Shown here piece after piece: positions 47,471 to 60,209 of a stretch of DNA of 64,000 nt. The number at the start of each line of letters is the position of its first letter. Position 1 is the stretch's first letter. The translations under genes were made by a program, and so were the position numbers. A model generated the notes under the pieces. The model did not search any database and was not told where the DNA came from. It worked only from the letters and a program-made list of their open reading frames with translations. The DNA is taken from contig CM032228.1 in the NCBI GenBank assembly GCA_019009955.1, positions 99,817,001 to 99,881,000 of the forward strand. Direction: 5' to 3'. This DNA is from Riptortus pedestris. Its lineage: Eukaryota > Arthropoda > Insecta > Hemiptera > Alydidae.

Positions 47471-47833
47471 TTACAATGCTTCGTCCGAAAATAATCTTTT
47501 CTTGTTATTATATACACAACTATATACTTGCGAAGCCAAATGTCTGAAAAATATCATTCTCTCTAATCTTTTGTCCAAACATTTTAATTTATTTTTGTCC
47601 ATGGATTTAAATAGCTTGTCTATTATACCTAAGAGCATCTCTGTTCGATTTCTTCCGAATCCAACTCCAAACCTACATTTTAGTTGCTTGTAATCAACTA
47701 TATTCTGTTTGTAGAAGAGTCCTCTTATATTTTCATAAAGAAGTTCACTCCAAAATAATTGCGTTTGGTTTTTATTATTAGTTCTTACAATCGTGTTAGA
47801 CAATATATTCCTCTTGTTTTGGAATCTAAGCAT
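47471..47833 (-). pseudogene. Unrecognised 120-codon open frame
   Basis: A minus-strand frame that is long for such AT-rich DNA: NKNQTQLFWSELLYENIRGL, then KCRFGVGFGRNRTEMLLGII and LVFFRHLAS-like MIFFRHLASQVYSCVY. No domain recognised. It opens after a TAA, with a weak acceptor (aatatcag) upstream, and ends in …RLFSDEAL then TAA. It could be a captured exon, a transposon relic or chance. Confidence 0.3.
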
Positions 47834-50800
47834 TCGTAGGTAGTGCTTCTTCTGATATTAGTTCTAGGTGTAGGATAATATCATGAGACGGGCGACATTT
47901 TCAGGCTTTTAGTAATTAAATGGATGAAATTCTAGCGTTCGCTGGGGCACTTACTGTTTTAAAAAAAAAATCTTCATACTATTTTTTAAAAGCACTCCTC
48001 ACATTTCGATTAGAAGAATAATTACATTTTATTTGTTAGGATGTGAATTATATCAATTAAGTACTACATTGCATAATGTTTGTAAAAAGTTCGCTTTCAT
48101 GCATCCGTGTATAACAGCTAATCATAAATAAAATATAAAAAATTCATTCTGCGAAAACAATGGAGCACGATCCCCACAATGAGTATTAACGGCTAACCTT
48201 ACAGGATATTATATTCAAAGGACATCGAGATAATTGAAATAAATGAAAAACATACATATGTGAATAAAATTGTTATGAAGATTGAGATAAAATGAATTAT
48301 GTAATTTAGATGAGTACTAGAGACCACAAAGTCCTCTTAAATTGAATTCTGTGCTGTTAGCAGTCCCTCATAAATAGGGAGTCGCTGGAATATAAAACGT
48401 CATCCATTTTAACAAGCCAACCCCGCTCGGAGAATCCCTTCCCCTTCGTTCACAGTTGAAACTTCACAACTTCAGACAGTTAGTTATTTTGAGGATAGCA
48501 GCTTAAGATTTGTTACTGGACCAAACTGATTTAAAGACGTAAACAGCCTTCTCATTTATAACGGCGGGGAAGAATTATGTTTTCAAGTTACTGTAGTGTA
48601 AGATAGCTGTCCCAAACTTCATAGGCATTTCTCGAGTGTTGCTTTCATGGTAAATCCTAATTGGTTGCTGGAATTACAAACATATATATACAAATATCCT
48701 CCAAGTAGTCAAACATTTTCTATCGTCATTTAACTTAGTCTAAACACACATATACCTCTAACTATTACGAATAATCGCATGAATCATTTATCTCAATTCT
48801 CTAGCCCTCTAAATTTCTCTCCCCACCTTCAATTCTAAATAAAATGTGTGGGCCACCTATCTTGACAAATATTTAAGAAATAGTCATTTTCAATAATTTT
48901 TTTCGCTCTTAAAGTGAGGATTATCTCCTTTATATAATTTTTTAGTGCAAAATTAACACATATCATTGCTGTACTTATCATTATTCAATTAATTGTATTT
49001 TTTGGGTCTTATTTTAAATTAATAAAAGATTTTGTTCCTAAATAATGAAGCAAACGTTTCATGATATTCTTTTTACACATTCTTAAGCTGTTGTTTTCAA
49101 TTTCTTGGCTATAAACAGCCAAAAGATTCAGAATAAACTCACTTCTGTTCAAAAGATGTCAATTCATCTCAGTCCAAGCTTATTCGTAACAATCCATAGA
49201 CTGTTCACAACGTATTGTCGTCTAAGCAATTATAATTGTTCCTTTGAAATTATACGTTCTTAATAGAAGATACAGATGAACATCAGTTTTTCATGTCACG
49301 AAATATACAGTTCAAAAAAGTCTATTCAGAATGAAATTAGCAATTATTTTTCTTGTAAATGATATTCTAAATTAGCGATGTTTCTAAGAAGTATAATTTT
49401 AAGGAAGACGCTTTAATTGGACAGATTGTTTCTAGTTTTAATGAACTCTTTTCCTTGGTTTTATATTTTCATTTCCTCCGCTTTCCCGGAGATAAAAACT
49501 TCTCATTTCTGATGAAGAGCCAATCGATGAAACACAGAGACTGAGTGAGGAATGATAACAAAAGAAAACTTAAAAACACTGCATCTCCAAGGAATTGTAT
49601 GGATTTTCCTAGCCATCCTTTTATATCTATTTTCGCTCCATTCTACAAACTAAGCTTAAAAATAAACTATTACACACATTATTCAAGTTTAACACAAATA
49701 TTCAACATTCCTATTTATTCACATATAACCATTAAATAGATTAATCCTCACAATGTAAATATTCAAGTTAGACCAATAAATATCTGTGGGCCGGAGAATA
49801 GGGCACATGTCCACTTCTGGCCAAAATGAGGCTGGCACAATCATATAGGTTTCTTGTACTCACCGAGCGGTAAAGAACACTATGTCCTATATCAATCAAT
49901 AACTTGTGGAATTGCGGTGCTTTTAGCAGATTTCCCATAAGGGGATTCAGGAGTTGAAGTTGGACTCTTGACACGGCTTTCGAAAAATTTCTTCAAATGA
50001 CCATCGATCTCTACCCACGACCCAATCAATCCTATATATATACATATTAAACCTTTTGAAGGTTTAATGGAGAGAAATTGGTATGACCAATGTCCTAAAG
50101 TGGTACTATGCTTTTGAACAGGTGCCAATTTAATGATTCAGAAAAAAAATGCCGGCATCCACTATTGTGATTACTCTTTCAATAACAAGATCTGCAGAAC
50201 CAAACTAAAGGGAGGATTCTGCACTACATCGTTCTGATACAAATAGACCTAATTTTTTTTTTGCACTGAATTCACCTGTCACATTTTTGACGCATGAATC
50301 TGGCTGTGGATTGGACCAAATCCTGGTTTATGCCAGAGGCAGCGAGCTACTAGAGATGAGAATGAGATCGAATAACACAAAAGCATATGTTATTGTTACA
50401 TTTTCTTATAAATTGGTAAGAATTAAACTATGGAGCCAAGAAGAATTACCCTTGGGGGGGGGGGGGGGGGGTAACAGGTTACTATCCTTTTAGAACCGGG
50501 ACGGGAACGAAAGTTTCATTAAGTGAGCATATCAGTAAAACTCCCATTCCACATGGAAATTGGACCCAAAGATTCGGATTTACGAAGAGCATTAAGTTGA
50601 ACACCAGTTAAACTGGCCTACCGATACCCATTTCAAAATATAAATAGATAAAAATATTTGTTGCCTCTGTAGTAGTAAAAATTCTCATCGAATGTGTACT
50701 TGTGTGTGTAGAAACATTTTTTATAATGCTTAATACTCATTTTGAAGTAACGACGAGGTACCTCAGTTAGATGGGGTTATCTCATATTTCTTCGTATTAA

Positions 50801-50890
50801 AGTTAGATGAAGAAGCTAGCCCTACTGTTATTGATAAGGGAAGGGATTGCGTGTTGAGGAATGTTGTTGCGAGGCAAAGCAAGACTGACC
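47834..50890. other. AT-rich spacer
   Basis: Contains a TATA-like GGAATATAAAACG at 48,388 followed by GC-richer DNA, a family-1 end fragment (49,926-50,035, minus: AGCAGATTTCCCATAAGGGG, CCATCGATCTCTACCCACG), a G18 homopolymer (50,454-50,471) next to a decayed SINE-like segment, and a CTGATGA…GAAAC phrase at 49,509. No gene is supportable. Confidence 0.45.
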
Positions 50891-51065
50891 TAGTTTGGAG
50901 CGAGCAACTTTCCATATTGCACAGAGCAGAGTTTATTCATTCGTTCTGATCGGCCGGAGACCCCCTGAGGCCCTGGGCTTGGCCAATCGAACTCCTCCCG
51001 CGCACACACATGACCCGTCCCGACATGGGAATCTGGAGAGGGGCCAACGGATTATAAAAGCTTTT
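50890..51065 (+). promoter_or_regulatory. Promoter-like GC-rich segment with CCAAT and TATA
   Basis: A 175-base segment markedly richer in GC than its surroundings. It has a CCAAT motif (GGCCAATCG, 50,983-50,987), a second GGCCAACGG, and a well-formed TATA box GGATTATAAAAGC (TATAAAAG at 51,053-51,060). Any start site would lie near 51,085. No coding exon was recognised after it on the + strand. The arrangement suits a Pol II core promoter, but chance is possible. Confidence 0.35.
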
Positions 51066-52832
51066 GCTGCTCCATGAGCATATTTTATTTCACCCTAACA
51101 CGGGCTAACAATATGTGAAGTGTATATTGCATATTGTATGAAGACATTTCGTTTTTTCTTTACATGCCCTGCTAAACAGGAAAGAATGATCTCTCTACAT
51201 GGAGCCACACATATAGTAACTCTATATTACCTTCATATTATTCAATATGAATTTCAAATCATTACGTGTTTTAACACATTCTGCAAGAGATTTATAAGAG
51301 CTGTAGACATTTTATTTCTTATAAAGCGACCATATCTCTAGTATTTCGTAAATGATGAAACATTAATGAGTAATTAAGGACAATAATAGATAAAATTGAA
51401 AATTGAGAAAATCTTTTGGTTTCATCAAATACTTCAGGGATTATTGCTCGTGTAAACATGTTTCCGTGTATTTGGAGTCCTACCACACATTCAGTATATT
51501 CAATTTGCATTTTGCATAAGACTAATTAACACTAACGCTAGCTTAAAGAATTGGTAGACGTTTAAGAAAAGACAAAAGTCAAAATGACTAAAACTTCACT
51601 AAGCACAGCCTAACTGTGTAGACTATACATTTAATTATTGTTGTGAAATGGGAAAATTCTATATTATTGTTTTTATAGTTCAAACCATCAATTTAGGTAA
51701 CTAGTAGATTTAAATAACTAACTAATACACCATGATTTTTGGTGTTCATTTGTATAGTGGGTTTACCTATCTAAGAAGATTTTTAGAATCTGTAAATTAA
51801 ATTTTGCGGGTGTAGTTATGGGAGCATTTCATATGAGTGTATGGGTAGATTATATGTAGTAATGGTTCTGATGGAGTTGGGTGGGTTACCAGGGTTAGGC
51901 ATGTTCAGAGGGGTCGTTTAGTATGTTAGTTGTTTTTTTTTTTATATTAAGAGTTTTTTGTAACAGAGTTAATGAGGTTTAGAAAGTTTAACAATGGTGA
52001 TTCGCTTTGTAACAGAAAATCGATCTATTTCCTTGTACTACTGGAAGCTTTCCATGCTTTCCTTATACTACATTCTTGTTCTCTTACTAAATTAATAAAC
52101 AAAATGATTGCTTGCATTTCAGTAAAAAATATTTCATTTGGAAGGGCTATGCGATATTTCTTTCCAATGCATCAGATCATAAAATGTTATAGAAAATAAT
52201 TTATAGATTATTACATGATAAAACATAAAAGAGCCTATACACATTTTTTCATATCTGTAATACGTAAGGTAAAATTAATATTTTACTTTATTTTCGCTCC
52301 TTCTTTAAACATCCCCTCTCCCTAAGTCGATTTCGATGAAAAGAGCATATGGACAACAAGAATATAAAACTTCTAGAACTCCCGAATATAAAATTTGAAC
52401 ATTCTTATGTTCATTTTTAGTTAAGTCAAACATTCGTTGAGGGTTCACGCCGAAACTAGTCAAAATGGGTTCAGGGAAAGTCAAAACAAATAATTCCGTT
52501 GAAATCGGAAAACCAGACATTTCCGCGATTTACAATTCTTTCATTACTTCGTACAAGGAGGTAAATAGAATAATAGATTTGGTTTGTTATTGCTTGGACT
52601 CCTTGGATTCCTGAATGAAAAATGTAGTGTGAACATAGGACTTAAGACGTGTTTTGGGTTGTGGATTCAAAAAATGCTGGAAATTGCAATTATTACAATA
52701 AAGAAGTATTTAAACATATTTAGTAGATATAATCATTTTAATAATATACACAGACGAGTAGAACTTACTTAAAACATGCCGCAAAAAGAAAGTTAGGCAT
52801 GCGTAGTATTTTCACGTGATCCTTCCAAAGAG

Positions 52833-52893
52833 TCCGAATTGTGTATCAAGAATCGAAGTGTGGAATAATTTCTGTCCTGGGCGTGGGTATAAG
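52833..52893 (+). CDS. Candidate downstream exon of the same gene
   Basis: A short open stretch ending at a strong donor (TATAAG|gtaagt). Read from an acceptor AG at 52831-52832 it starts with one base and so fits the open phase of exon 5, giving PNCVSRIEVWNNFCPGRGYK. Two cysteines and the Phe-Cys-Pro-Gly…Gly-Tyr ending suit an extracellular module. The acceptor (ccttccaaagag) is poor, the exon is very short, and other exons could lie between, so this is a lead only. Using the AG two bases earlier would give phase 0 instead. Confidence 0.3.
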
Positions 52894-53070
52894 GTAAGTA
52901 GAAACTGGCGTAAGTAGAAGTTCTCGGAAAATGTTAATTTCAAATGAATACTGCATTAGTTTAAAAACTATATCCAATTATTCAAGACCAGACATTTGCT
53001 CATCTTGAATAATATGTGTCCTGTCGATGAAGATGTCCAGCTCTATTTTAATGGAAAAGACCGAAAATAA

Positions 53071-54581
53071 GTGAGGGAGGAGATGTGGAGGAGGTCAGGA
53101 AATAATGTCATAAATTGGGGAAAGCAGAGGAGAGGTGAAGGTCGCCTGTGCCAAAGGGATATAAAACGCACACACCTGCTGGGCAGCTATCTAGACCAAG
53201 CTGGGCTTGGATCTCTTCCAGCGACCGTCCACTACCTTCCGCTCCCCAACCTATCCCCTGGCTGCTATACTCCAAAACCCAGTCTACAGCTTTGTGCACC
53301 ACCAGGTGTTATGGAATAAATTATTTTGTGCATTACAACGAACAACGAGATTGTAAAATCGATGGGAAGACCATTGATGATGCATTATGTGAATCCATTC
53401 TATTAATTAAAGCCGAAAACCGAATTTTTTGAAAGCTGTGTAGCTCAAACCGATGGGTGGATTTTCGAGATTGAGGTACCGTTTTGCTCCTCATGGTCAC
53501 TTTTGATTTGAAAAATGGTCGAATTTGACGTACCTCTCACTCCTGGAGAGATAAGCCCTTCCAAGTTTTTTTATCCCAAACCACCCCCACGACACGTAAA
53601 GTAGGTATTTCTCTGGTCGTTTCGAGTATCGCTTTGCCGATCCGAGGAAAAACTCTCGGACACACCCTCAGTCGTTCGGAACCTTAAACTGGACTAACCC
53701 GTCTGCCGGCCCGACGTGACGATCGAACTCGAAAGTATGCTTTTTTGCGTGTCATGAAACGCCTGTACTATCTTGGTATTTTTTTCTTTTCGAATCATCA
53801 TTTTTCAACTCGAGCAAACGTTCTAGATACCCAGGCCATTCAACGTACATCACCCTGACGCTCTATACGAGCCTGCCAATATCGACATACCTAAAACTCC
53901 CCTCTTTCCGCCACTCTCCCTGCTCTTCCGGTCGGCTTACGCCAGCGGCGATTTCGGCCCCTTCTCTGTAAATCATTCCTCTACAAACGCTCAAAATGGT
54001 TTACTTCTCTTCTGAAGAGATTATGAGATTATTGATCTGGTAATGCGTTGTGGATTTTTAATAATAAGGAGCTGCGGGGGTAATCGTGGGAATGGGATGA
54101 AGACGACCTCCTTGAACGACATAAAATTAAAATTATACCCTGTGTTTTGGGACTCCGAAGGGATTTTTGAGCTTTCATCGATCCAAACGTTGAATTCCCA
54201 TAATAACAGACATAAAATGAGCAATTTGAACGAAGAAACAAAAAATGAACTCCTTAACCGTAGAGCGTTCGTGAATATGGGTTGGATCACCAGACAGAAA
54301 GTATTAGAGCTTTGGTGGGTAATGTCACCACAACACCATGCCTTGTCCCACCTGACCTCTACCTGCCCCCCCCCTTCATAGCTCCTTGCAGGAATACAAA
54401 TTGGATTCTGGCGGGGAAATGAAAACGCGTATTCTCCATTCCTTTGATACGAAGCACTGATTTTCCTATGAGTTACGAAGTTAACTGAAGGGTGGTAAAT
54501 GTCTTCGTGGGAAATGAAAATTATATTATTGGTGACTATCATTCTTTGTATAAAATATCTAATGGGGAAACTACATGACAT
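53071..54581. other. GC-rich segment of unknown nature
   Basis: About 1.5 kb with clearly higher GC. It contains a TATA-like GGATATAAAACGC (53,158), a purine-rich start, a stretch without long frames (53,430-53,990), then CAAAATGG at 53,993 opening MVYFSSEEIMRLLIW before a stop. After that come overlapping frames on both strands (plus 54,043-54,381; minus 54,021-54,581, 186 codons). The start resembles openings of some transposon proteins only loosely. It may be a decayed transposon with its leader. Confidence 0.35.
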
Positions 54582-55313
54582 CTTTAAGCCCCTAGTATAT
54601 TAAATAATCAAAATGTTATACGCACTTCATTTAAAAGTATTTCATTTAAATGTGATAAACGATATCTAAGTTTCAATGCATTTCAACCAAATGCGTTGGT
54701 GTACAGTTATATATTACAACAGTTGTGAACATAACCTTCCACATTCTAAGACTAGTAGGAGAGAAGACAACAAATTTTTTCAATTTATTACCCATAAACC
54801 ATGTTGAAGAACCCGACGACCAAAAGGACATTCACATATTTGTTTCTTAGTTCTGTCCGGTCTCAGAAAAGATAATATATAAAATGAGAAAATATTAGGT
54901 TTCAACAACTTGTATGAGGAGTCGAACTTTCAAAGCCCTTGTGCCAAGGGCGACAACACCTCTGAACCCTTCGACGCGTCTAATTAGTACGGAATCGCCA
55001 GTCGCTGTAATGCGTCATGCGTTTTGGCTCACCGTTCACTTACATCATTTACCAGGCATTATCTTGTCTGATGGCAAAATTTCCTAAAATGACATTGGCT
55101 TTTAGTAGTGTAAATACGATTTTTCCAGCCAAAAGCCTTAAGTTTATACAACTTGTAATGTTTTATTAATTTCAAACGTCTTATTACTTTCTTAAACAAA
55201 TTAGTGTCCTCAAGACTTTTTGTAATTTTATTCCAAACCAAGACGTGCAAAAGTATCATTTAATCATAATGTTGGATCAGTTGAAATATCTATGTGTATA
55301 TAGAACATTTATA

Positions 55314-55355
<42 letters not shown>

Positions 55356-56332
55356 TTATTATTATTATAAATTACATGAGCTTGATCAGGGTTCCATTTT
55401 CTAAAATGTCTATCGGAAAAAATGAGTTGAAATGTAATGTTAGGCAATAATAGGGGACGAATGGAATGATAGTTATGGAAAAAGGAGAACTCATTGAACA
55501 AGCAGTTTCCCCTTATTATATCGTTTAATGATGAGCTCATTTCCAGTAATGACTATTGACTTCCAGAAGTGAAGCCCTAAAGAACGGGAAATTGAGGTTA
55601 TTCTACTATCGGGTTAAACTCATTTACCTCAAGCACTAGTGAGCTGCGTTTGCCTCGTCTAACCCCCTTCCTATCCATTCAACAGAATGCGGACTAACAT
55701 ACACATCCACCAAGTACTTTTCAAAACACCTTCAAGTGCCCTTGTGTGTTATTTCGTCTCTTTCCGAGCAATTCGAGGCGCATCTCGCCATAAAAAAAAA
55801 ATACTGCAAACTCTCATAATTTTATTTTGCTCTATTAATACACTCATCTCAGATCTTGGTCAAGTATGAATTAGATTATGTAATTTTAAATAATAATAAT
55901 TAATATCCACAATTAAATATTTAAATGAAGGCTATTTATGAACATTCTAATTGATAACTATTAATTTGAATTGTTAATTTAAATTGCAATTTTAGCCAGT
56001 AAATATTACAGTAATTGTACCTGAAATTAAATAGTATTCTTAACCTTAGGAATAAGTATAAAACGCATGTATAAGAAGTTATTCATACAGTCAAAACATG
56101 AGTCCAACAGCTCCCAAGTTGATTTGTAATTGCTCACTTTGCTATTTCAAAGGTCTTCAGGTCCGGTTAAAATATCCCTGACCTCGACTGTGAATTTTTA
56201 CTGAAGTTCATCGCCAGAATCTCTGCTAAAGAGATATTTTTGTGCTTAGCTCCTAGAAGTTGGCAGTTGACAACACATCTAGGAGCTCACCTTGCATAAG
56301 GTTCAAGTCTTCCGCATGCTGTTGTTCCTTTA
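54582..56332. other. AT-rich spacer
   Basis: No gene seen. (AT)n at 55,318-55,350 followed by an (ATT)n run. A small GC-richer patch at 54,930-55,040. Confidence 0.45.
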
Positions 56333-57312
56333 AGCAGATTATGGGAAATCAGCTATTGAGGTCGTACTCATGGCTCGGTTCTCGAAATTTTTCTTCAAAT
56401 GTTCATCGATCCTACCTAGAACATGAAGAAAATGAGGTCCGTTCAAAACTGTATATATATATACTTTTCTGTTACCGCTCTAGCGGTCACGATTGTTGTT
56501 TAATCGTTACCAAACCCAGCATTCAGTCGTTTAATGTAAAAAGTAAGACCAAGTTTGTAACGGCTGAAATTGGAACAGGAGAAGGGGGAGGCGTTTAGGG
56601 GGGAGACATTTCTATAATTCGAAATATCTCAGTTACTATACGTCGGATTGAAAAATCGGATAAAAACAATCATATTACAAATTAAATTTCCTATAAATAT
56701 TGTTCTATAAATATTTTCCATATAATGAGTATTAACCGAGATATTTGAGTTTTATAGTTTTATACTTTCAGTAAACCCCCACTCCTTCTTATGTCATATT
56801 AATTACAAGCTGTTGTATCATGAACCACTTCATTAAAAGATTAAATACCAAATATTGTTTTCAACAAAGCTTTATTATACGAGATACAAACAAATACGTT
56901 CTGTTGACACCCCCCCCCCCATCTTTCGTTTTTGGATTACTAAAATCTGAGTAATTGAGATAGAAATTATTCTGATTCATTTCAAATTACTCCACTAGCT
57001 ATAGTAAATAGTTTTCAATAAAATTAATATGTTATATACAGATATATTACATTCATTGTTCATCTTTCCGGTCAAGAATAATTCTATCTATTCAGCGCTG
57101 CGAAGTTGGCTGCCCTGTTTCTTTTACAATTCAGACGCTTTCCGTTGTAGATATTATTAACTTGTTAATTGACTGAATGATTTCTCATTACCGTTTGTAT
57201 TTATTCCCTTAGCATTCACATTGGTGTTACCAGTATGTAGATTTATCTGTTGTTAACCTTCCCTTGGGAAATCTACTTAGTTTACGCAGCACCTGCGTGA
57301 TGGACGTTTTTA
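56333..57312 (-). repeat. Family-1 repeat, longest complete copy
   Basis: About 980 bp with both ends: AGCAGATTATGGGAAATCAG, CTATTGAGGTCGTACTCATG, CATCGATCCTACC, short (AT)n, TTACCGCTCTAGCGGTCACG, CAGTTACTATACGTCGGATT, and end GGGAAATCTACTTAGTTTAC, ACCTGCGTGATGGACG. It includes an inner part (56,830-57,010) found alone at 2.2-2.4 kb and shared with the 46.8-kb copy, but absent from the 618-bp reference copy. The family therefore has long and short forms. Confidence 0.88.
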
Positions 57313-57329
57313 TGATCTACAAATTAAAA

Positions 57330-57496
57330 TAATCATAGGAAATATAAAACAATGGATACGAAAAAATCCTTCTTTTGAAAATTTTGAAGCAGACCGCTCT
57401 GCCGAAGAAAAGATACTGATTCAACGTTCACAGGAAGCTATTTTCATAACATCAATTTCCTTAGCGCCACAGATTCACTCCTCTTGCACTTCCTAA
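57330..57496 (+). pseudogene. Coding-like fragment, possibly retroelement
   Basis: A 50-residue open stretch, QWIRKNPSFENFEADRSAEE then KILIQRSQEAIFITSISLAP, ending in TAA. Its composition is protein-like and resembles polyprotein segments of LTR retrotransposons only in general style. It has no start codon or splice sites and lies directly after a family-1 copy. Confidence 0.25.
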
Positions 57497-57699
57497 TGGA
57501 GAAACTGAAGCATTTATGGATTCTAAAAGCATTCATTAAATCTTTCATGTAGGTCATAGGATGCCGTATTTTCTTTCTCTACATATGTACCATCAACTAC
57601 TACCTCACCACCATTTCATCTATGAAACACCTATTTGCCCTCATTGGTCAAAGCCCATTAATTGTTGTTCTATGTTCCTCAAATATTAACAAAGTTGTA

Positions 57700-57790
57700 T
57701 TTTTTATTTCAGCCTTCAGTGAACCCCAAATTCGTGTAACTTGAGTCACTAAACATATCATGTCCAGCTTAAGCTTCAAGTCTTTGTAAC
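57700..57790 (-). repeat. Family-1 inner fragment
   Basis: ATTTCAGCCTTCAGTGAACC and TTAAGCTTCAAG match the region GTTTTCAGCCTTCAGCAAAC… of the 46.8-kb copy. Confidence 0.5.
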
Positions 57791-57869
57791 ATTGGCGTCT
57801 TATTACGTTAGGAATAGTGACTGAATAAATCCAGACACAGGTCCAAAAACTTGTGTTTCTTTTCTTGGG

Positions 57870-58052
57870 CTACATTTTTTTTAACACCAAAAATTTTAAA
57901 AATGAAGGCATGGTATAGTTTCCTTTTTGAACTCCCATGGAAATTCGAGTAGAAATACCAAGAGACGAGGCATACATTTTCTTCAGCTTTCCTGCAAATG
58001 GTTTTCGATTCAAGAAGTCAATCGGTTTTCCTGAACTCGGCTTCATCGAACA
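57870..58052 (-). CDS. Candidate terminal exon on the minus strand
   Basis: Reading the minus strand, a strong acceptor (cttccctgtcag) is followed by 60 open codons and a TAG: CSMKPSSGKPIDFLNRKPFA, then GKLKKMYASSLGISTRISMG, ending FLKFLVLKKM. An AATAAA occurs about 170 bases downstream on that strand. The frame is open further upstream to 58,196. No family is recognised and no partner exon was found, so a relic or chance is possible. Confidence 0.3.
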   Translation of the reverse strand, partial: CSMKPSSGKPIDFLNRKPFAGKLKKMYASSLGISTRISMGVQKGNYTMPSFLKFLVLKKM

Positions 58053-58196
58053 CTGACAGGGAAGCAAGCAGATATTCTCAACTTTCCACACCAAAGATGT
58101 AACTTGTCTTGTATAATAAAAGCAAAAAAAGAAAGAAATATTAATAATGAAAGGAGCCAACATGAAGGGGCTTCCTAAACCAACTAGATTTGTCAC

Positions 58197-59449
58197 ATTA
58201 GCTTTGCTTACACCATTCCCTTCAGTTACACAATTATATGCGACGTATCCTTTAAAATAGATAAATATAAGTCGGATATTCTTGATTATAGATTATCTGC
58301 CTTCTGTAGAGAGTTAACAGTTTGGATCGGTATACAATTAAGGGAGTTTTTTTCAGTCGCGTTACGAGGACAAATCTGATTTCATTTAAGAAAAATCTAC
58401 TGAAATGGGAATGAATTATTAAATTTAATTACGGATATAAATAAATAATATCCTAATAATGTAATGTAAATGTAGAAAACTGTTGGAAGTATATAAAATA
58501 AAAAGAGATTTTCTCAGGTTGAAGAACCAATTTCAAACATTATTGAATTACATCATCGAGACATATTTTTTGTTAATTAGCGAGATGAAAGGTTTTTGAA
58601 TATTTGAATATTCCATTCCTCTTGGCAAATAAATTCTATGAATTAATCATCTACACTTTTTCCCTTTTTCAGTACTTGATATAACGTTTTCTAGTATGCA
58701 AAATGTAAACCAATATTTATCGATGATTAAATTCACGTATAACACAAAAATCATAATGCTACCGACAGCCAACAAGAAGTTCATGTTCAAAAAATGAACG
58801 GTTCATAGCAACAATTTGTTAACACCATTATTTAGCACCATTGTGTATTTCATTTAACGTGTTACGAAATTATTGAATTATGAATGCGTTAACTATGAAC
58901 ACAATAGAAGTTTCACTCCCAATTCGGTGGATTAGCTCCCTTTGCAACTGACCTGTTTATATATAGCTGACTTCATTTAATATTTATAATGAAGCTAATT
59001 AGCAAGCAATAAATACAGGCTCATGGGATACCTTAAATAACTAATATATTGATTTTAAAAGTACACTGATTTTGAAAGGTTAAAATCCCTTCCTTCGAAA
59101 GGTGAGAAGGATACAATAATGTTAGTTTAATTTTTAGATTGGGGAATGAATCTATTAAGATAGATTATCCGCAATAATAATGAATTATTATATTAGTGAA
59201 TGATTGGAAATGGGAGACGATATAAATGAGACAAGGCTTTAATATAACTGTACATATCTAGCATATTTAATGTTTTAATATAGTATATATGTTGGAAAAT
59301 TTTTGACGATCCTGCTTACTGCATGTGTTTCTATATTTATGGAAATCGATTTTATCTCATCATTTGTACTTTTCACCTATATAGTGATTCCTTTTCTCGT
59401 ACCGTGCGTAAGTATGTTCATTGTTTTCCCGTTTATATTGTATGAACCG
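58197..59449. other. No gene seen
   Basis: AT-rich DNA without repeats or frames that I can support. Confidence 0.45.
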
Positions 59450-59552
59450 ATTAAATAAAATCATTAGTTCCGCGTTGGCTAGAAAAGGGTGGCAATCTGT
59501 AAGCAACCCGTCCCAATTAGCCTAAGTAATACAAAGTGGAAGTCAATAAATG
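59450..59552 (+). repeat. SINE family A tail fragment
   Basis: GATTAAATAAAATCATTAGT, GTTGGCTAGAAAAGGGTGG, AACCCGTCCCAATTAGCCTA, ACAAAGTGGAAGTCAATAAA. Confidence 0.75.
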
Positions 59553-59593
59553 GAAAATATAATACACTATGTGTTTTGTAGAAATATATATAT

Positions 59594-60209
59594 AAAATTG
59601 TAACCTCTGTCTGTACATTGATTTTTTCGCGAAATTTCACGATAACTTTTCGTTTCTCATGTCATAGACACCATAACTACATTTTGTTTCTTTCGTGCCT
59701 GTTTGTTTGTTACCTTCTCACGCATAAACGGCTGAACCGAATTTTATGAACCTTGGTTTGTATATTACTACTAGCCCAACTTAGACTTTAGGCTATATTA
59801 ATATTCTCTAAGACGAACAGGAGTGGGGGTTATAAGGGAGGCCTGAAATTAAAAATAGCGATATTTCGTTTCCTATTGCTTTTTCAGCAAATATGCACAT
59901 ACCAAACGTTGTTTATTTTGTTATTTAGAGTAACTTTTGTTATATGCACTTTTGCCGTATACGGAAGTATAAATGAGTTATACGCTAAAAACTATAGCGG
60001 GAGTCCACAATTTTATTTGGCACAAAAGACTCAACCGAACTAAACCAAACTCCCTATGTGAATTAATACTAACGATTTCCTTATAATAAGCTATACTAAC
60101 ATTTCTAGGGACGGGCAGGAATGGGGGTTATAAGGGAGGCCTGAAATTAAAAATAGCGATATTTCGTTTCCTATTGCTTCTTCAGCAATATATGCACATA
60201 AAGGTTGTT
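59594..60209 (+). mobile_element. 3'-truncated Helitron-type element
   Basis: Matches the element at 8343-9484 from AAAATTGTAACCTCTGTCTG through two of the three tandem units (GGAGTGGGGGTTATAAGGGA at 59,819 and a GGAATGGGGGTTATAAGGGA variant at 60,117) and stops within the second unit. The hairpin and CTAG end are missing. The GTTT run is only GTTTGTTTGTT, so it looks like the pre-expansion form. Confidence 0.8.

Noticed and set aside
49509..49533. CTGATGA…GAAAC phrase as a hammerhead ribozyme
   Set aside because: The bases between do not pair to form stem II.
50287..50404. Possible exon ending at AAATTG|gtaaga
   Set aside because: No acceptor before it and it runs into decayed repeat DNA; the peptide is not extracellular in style.
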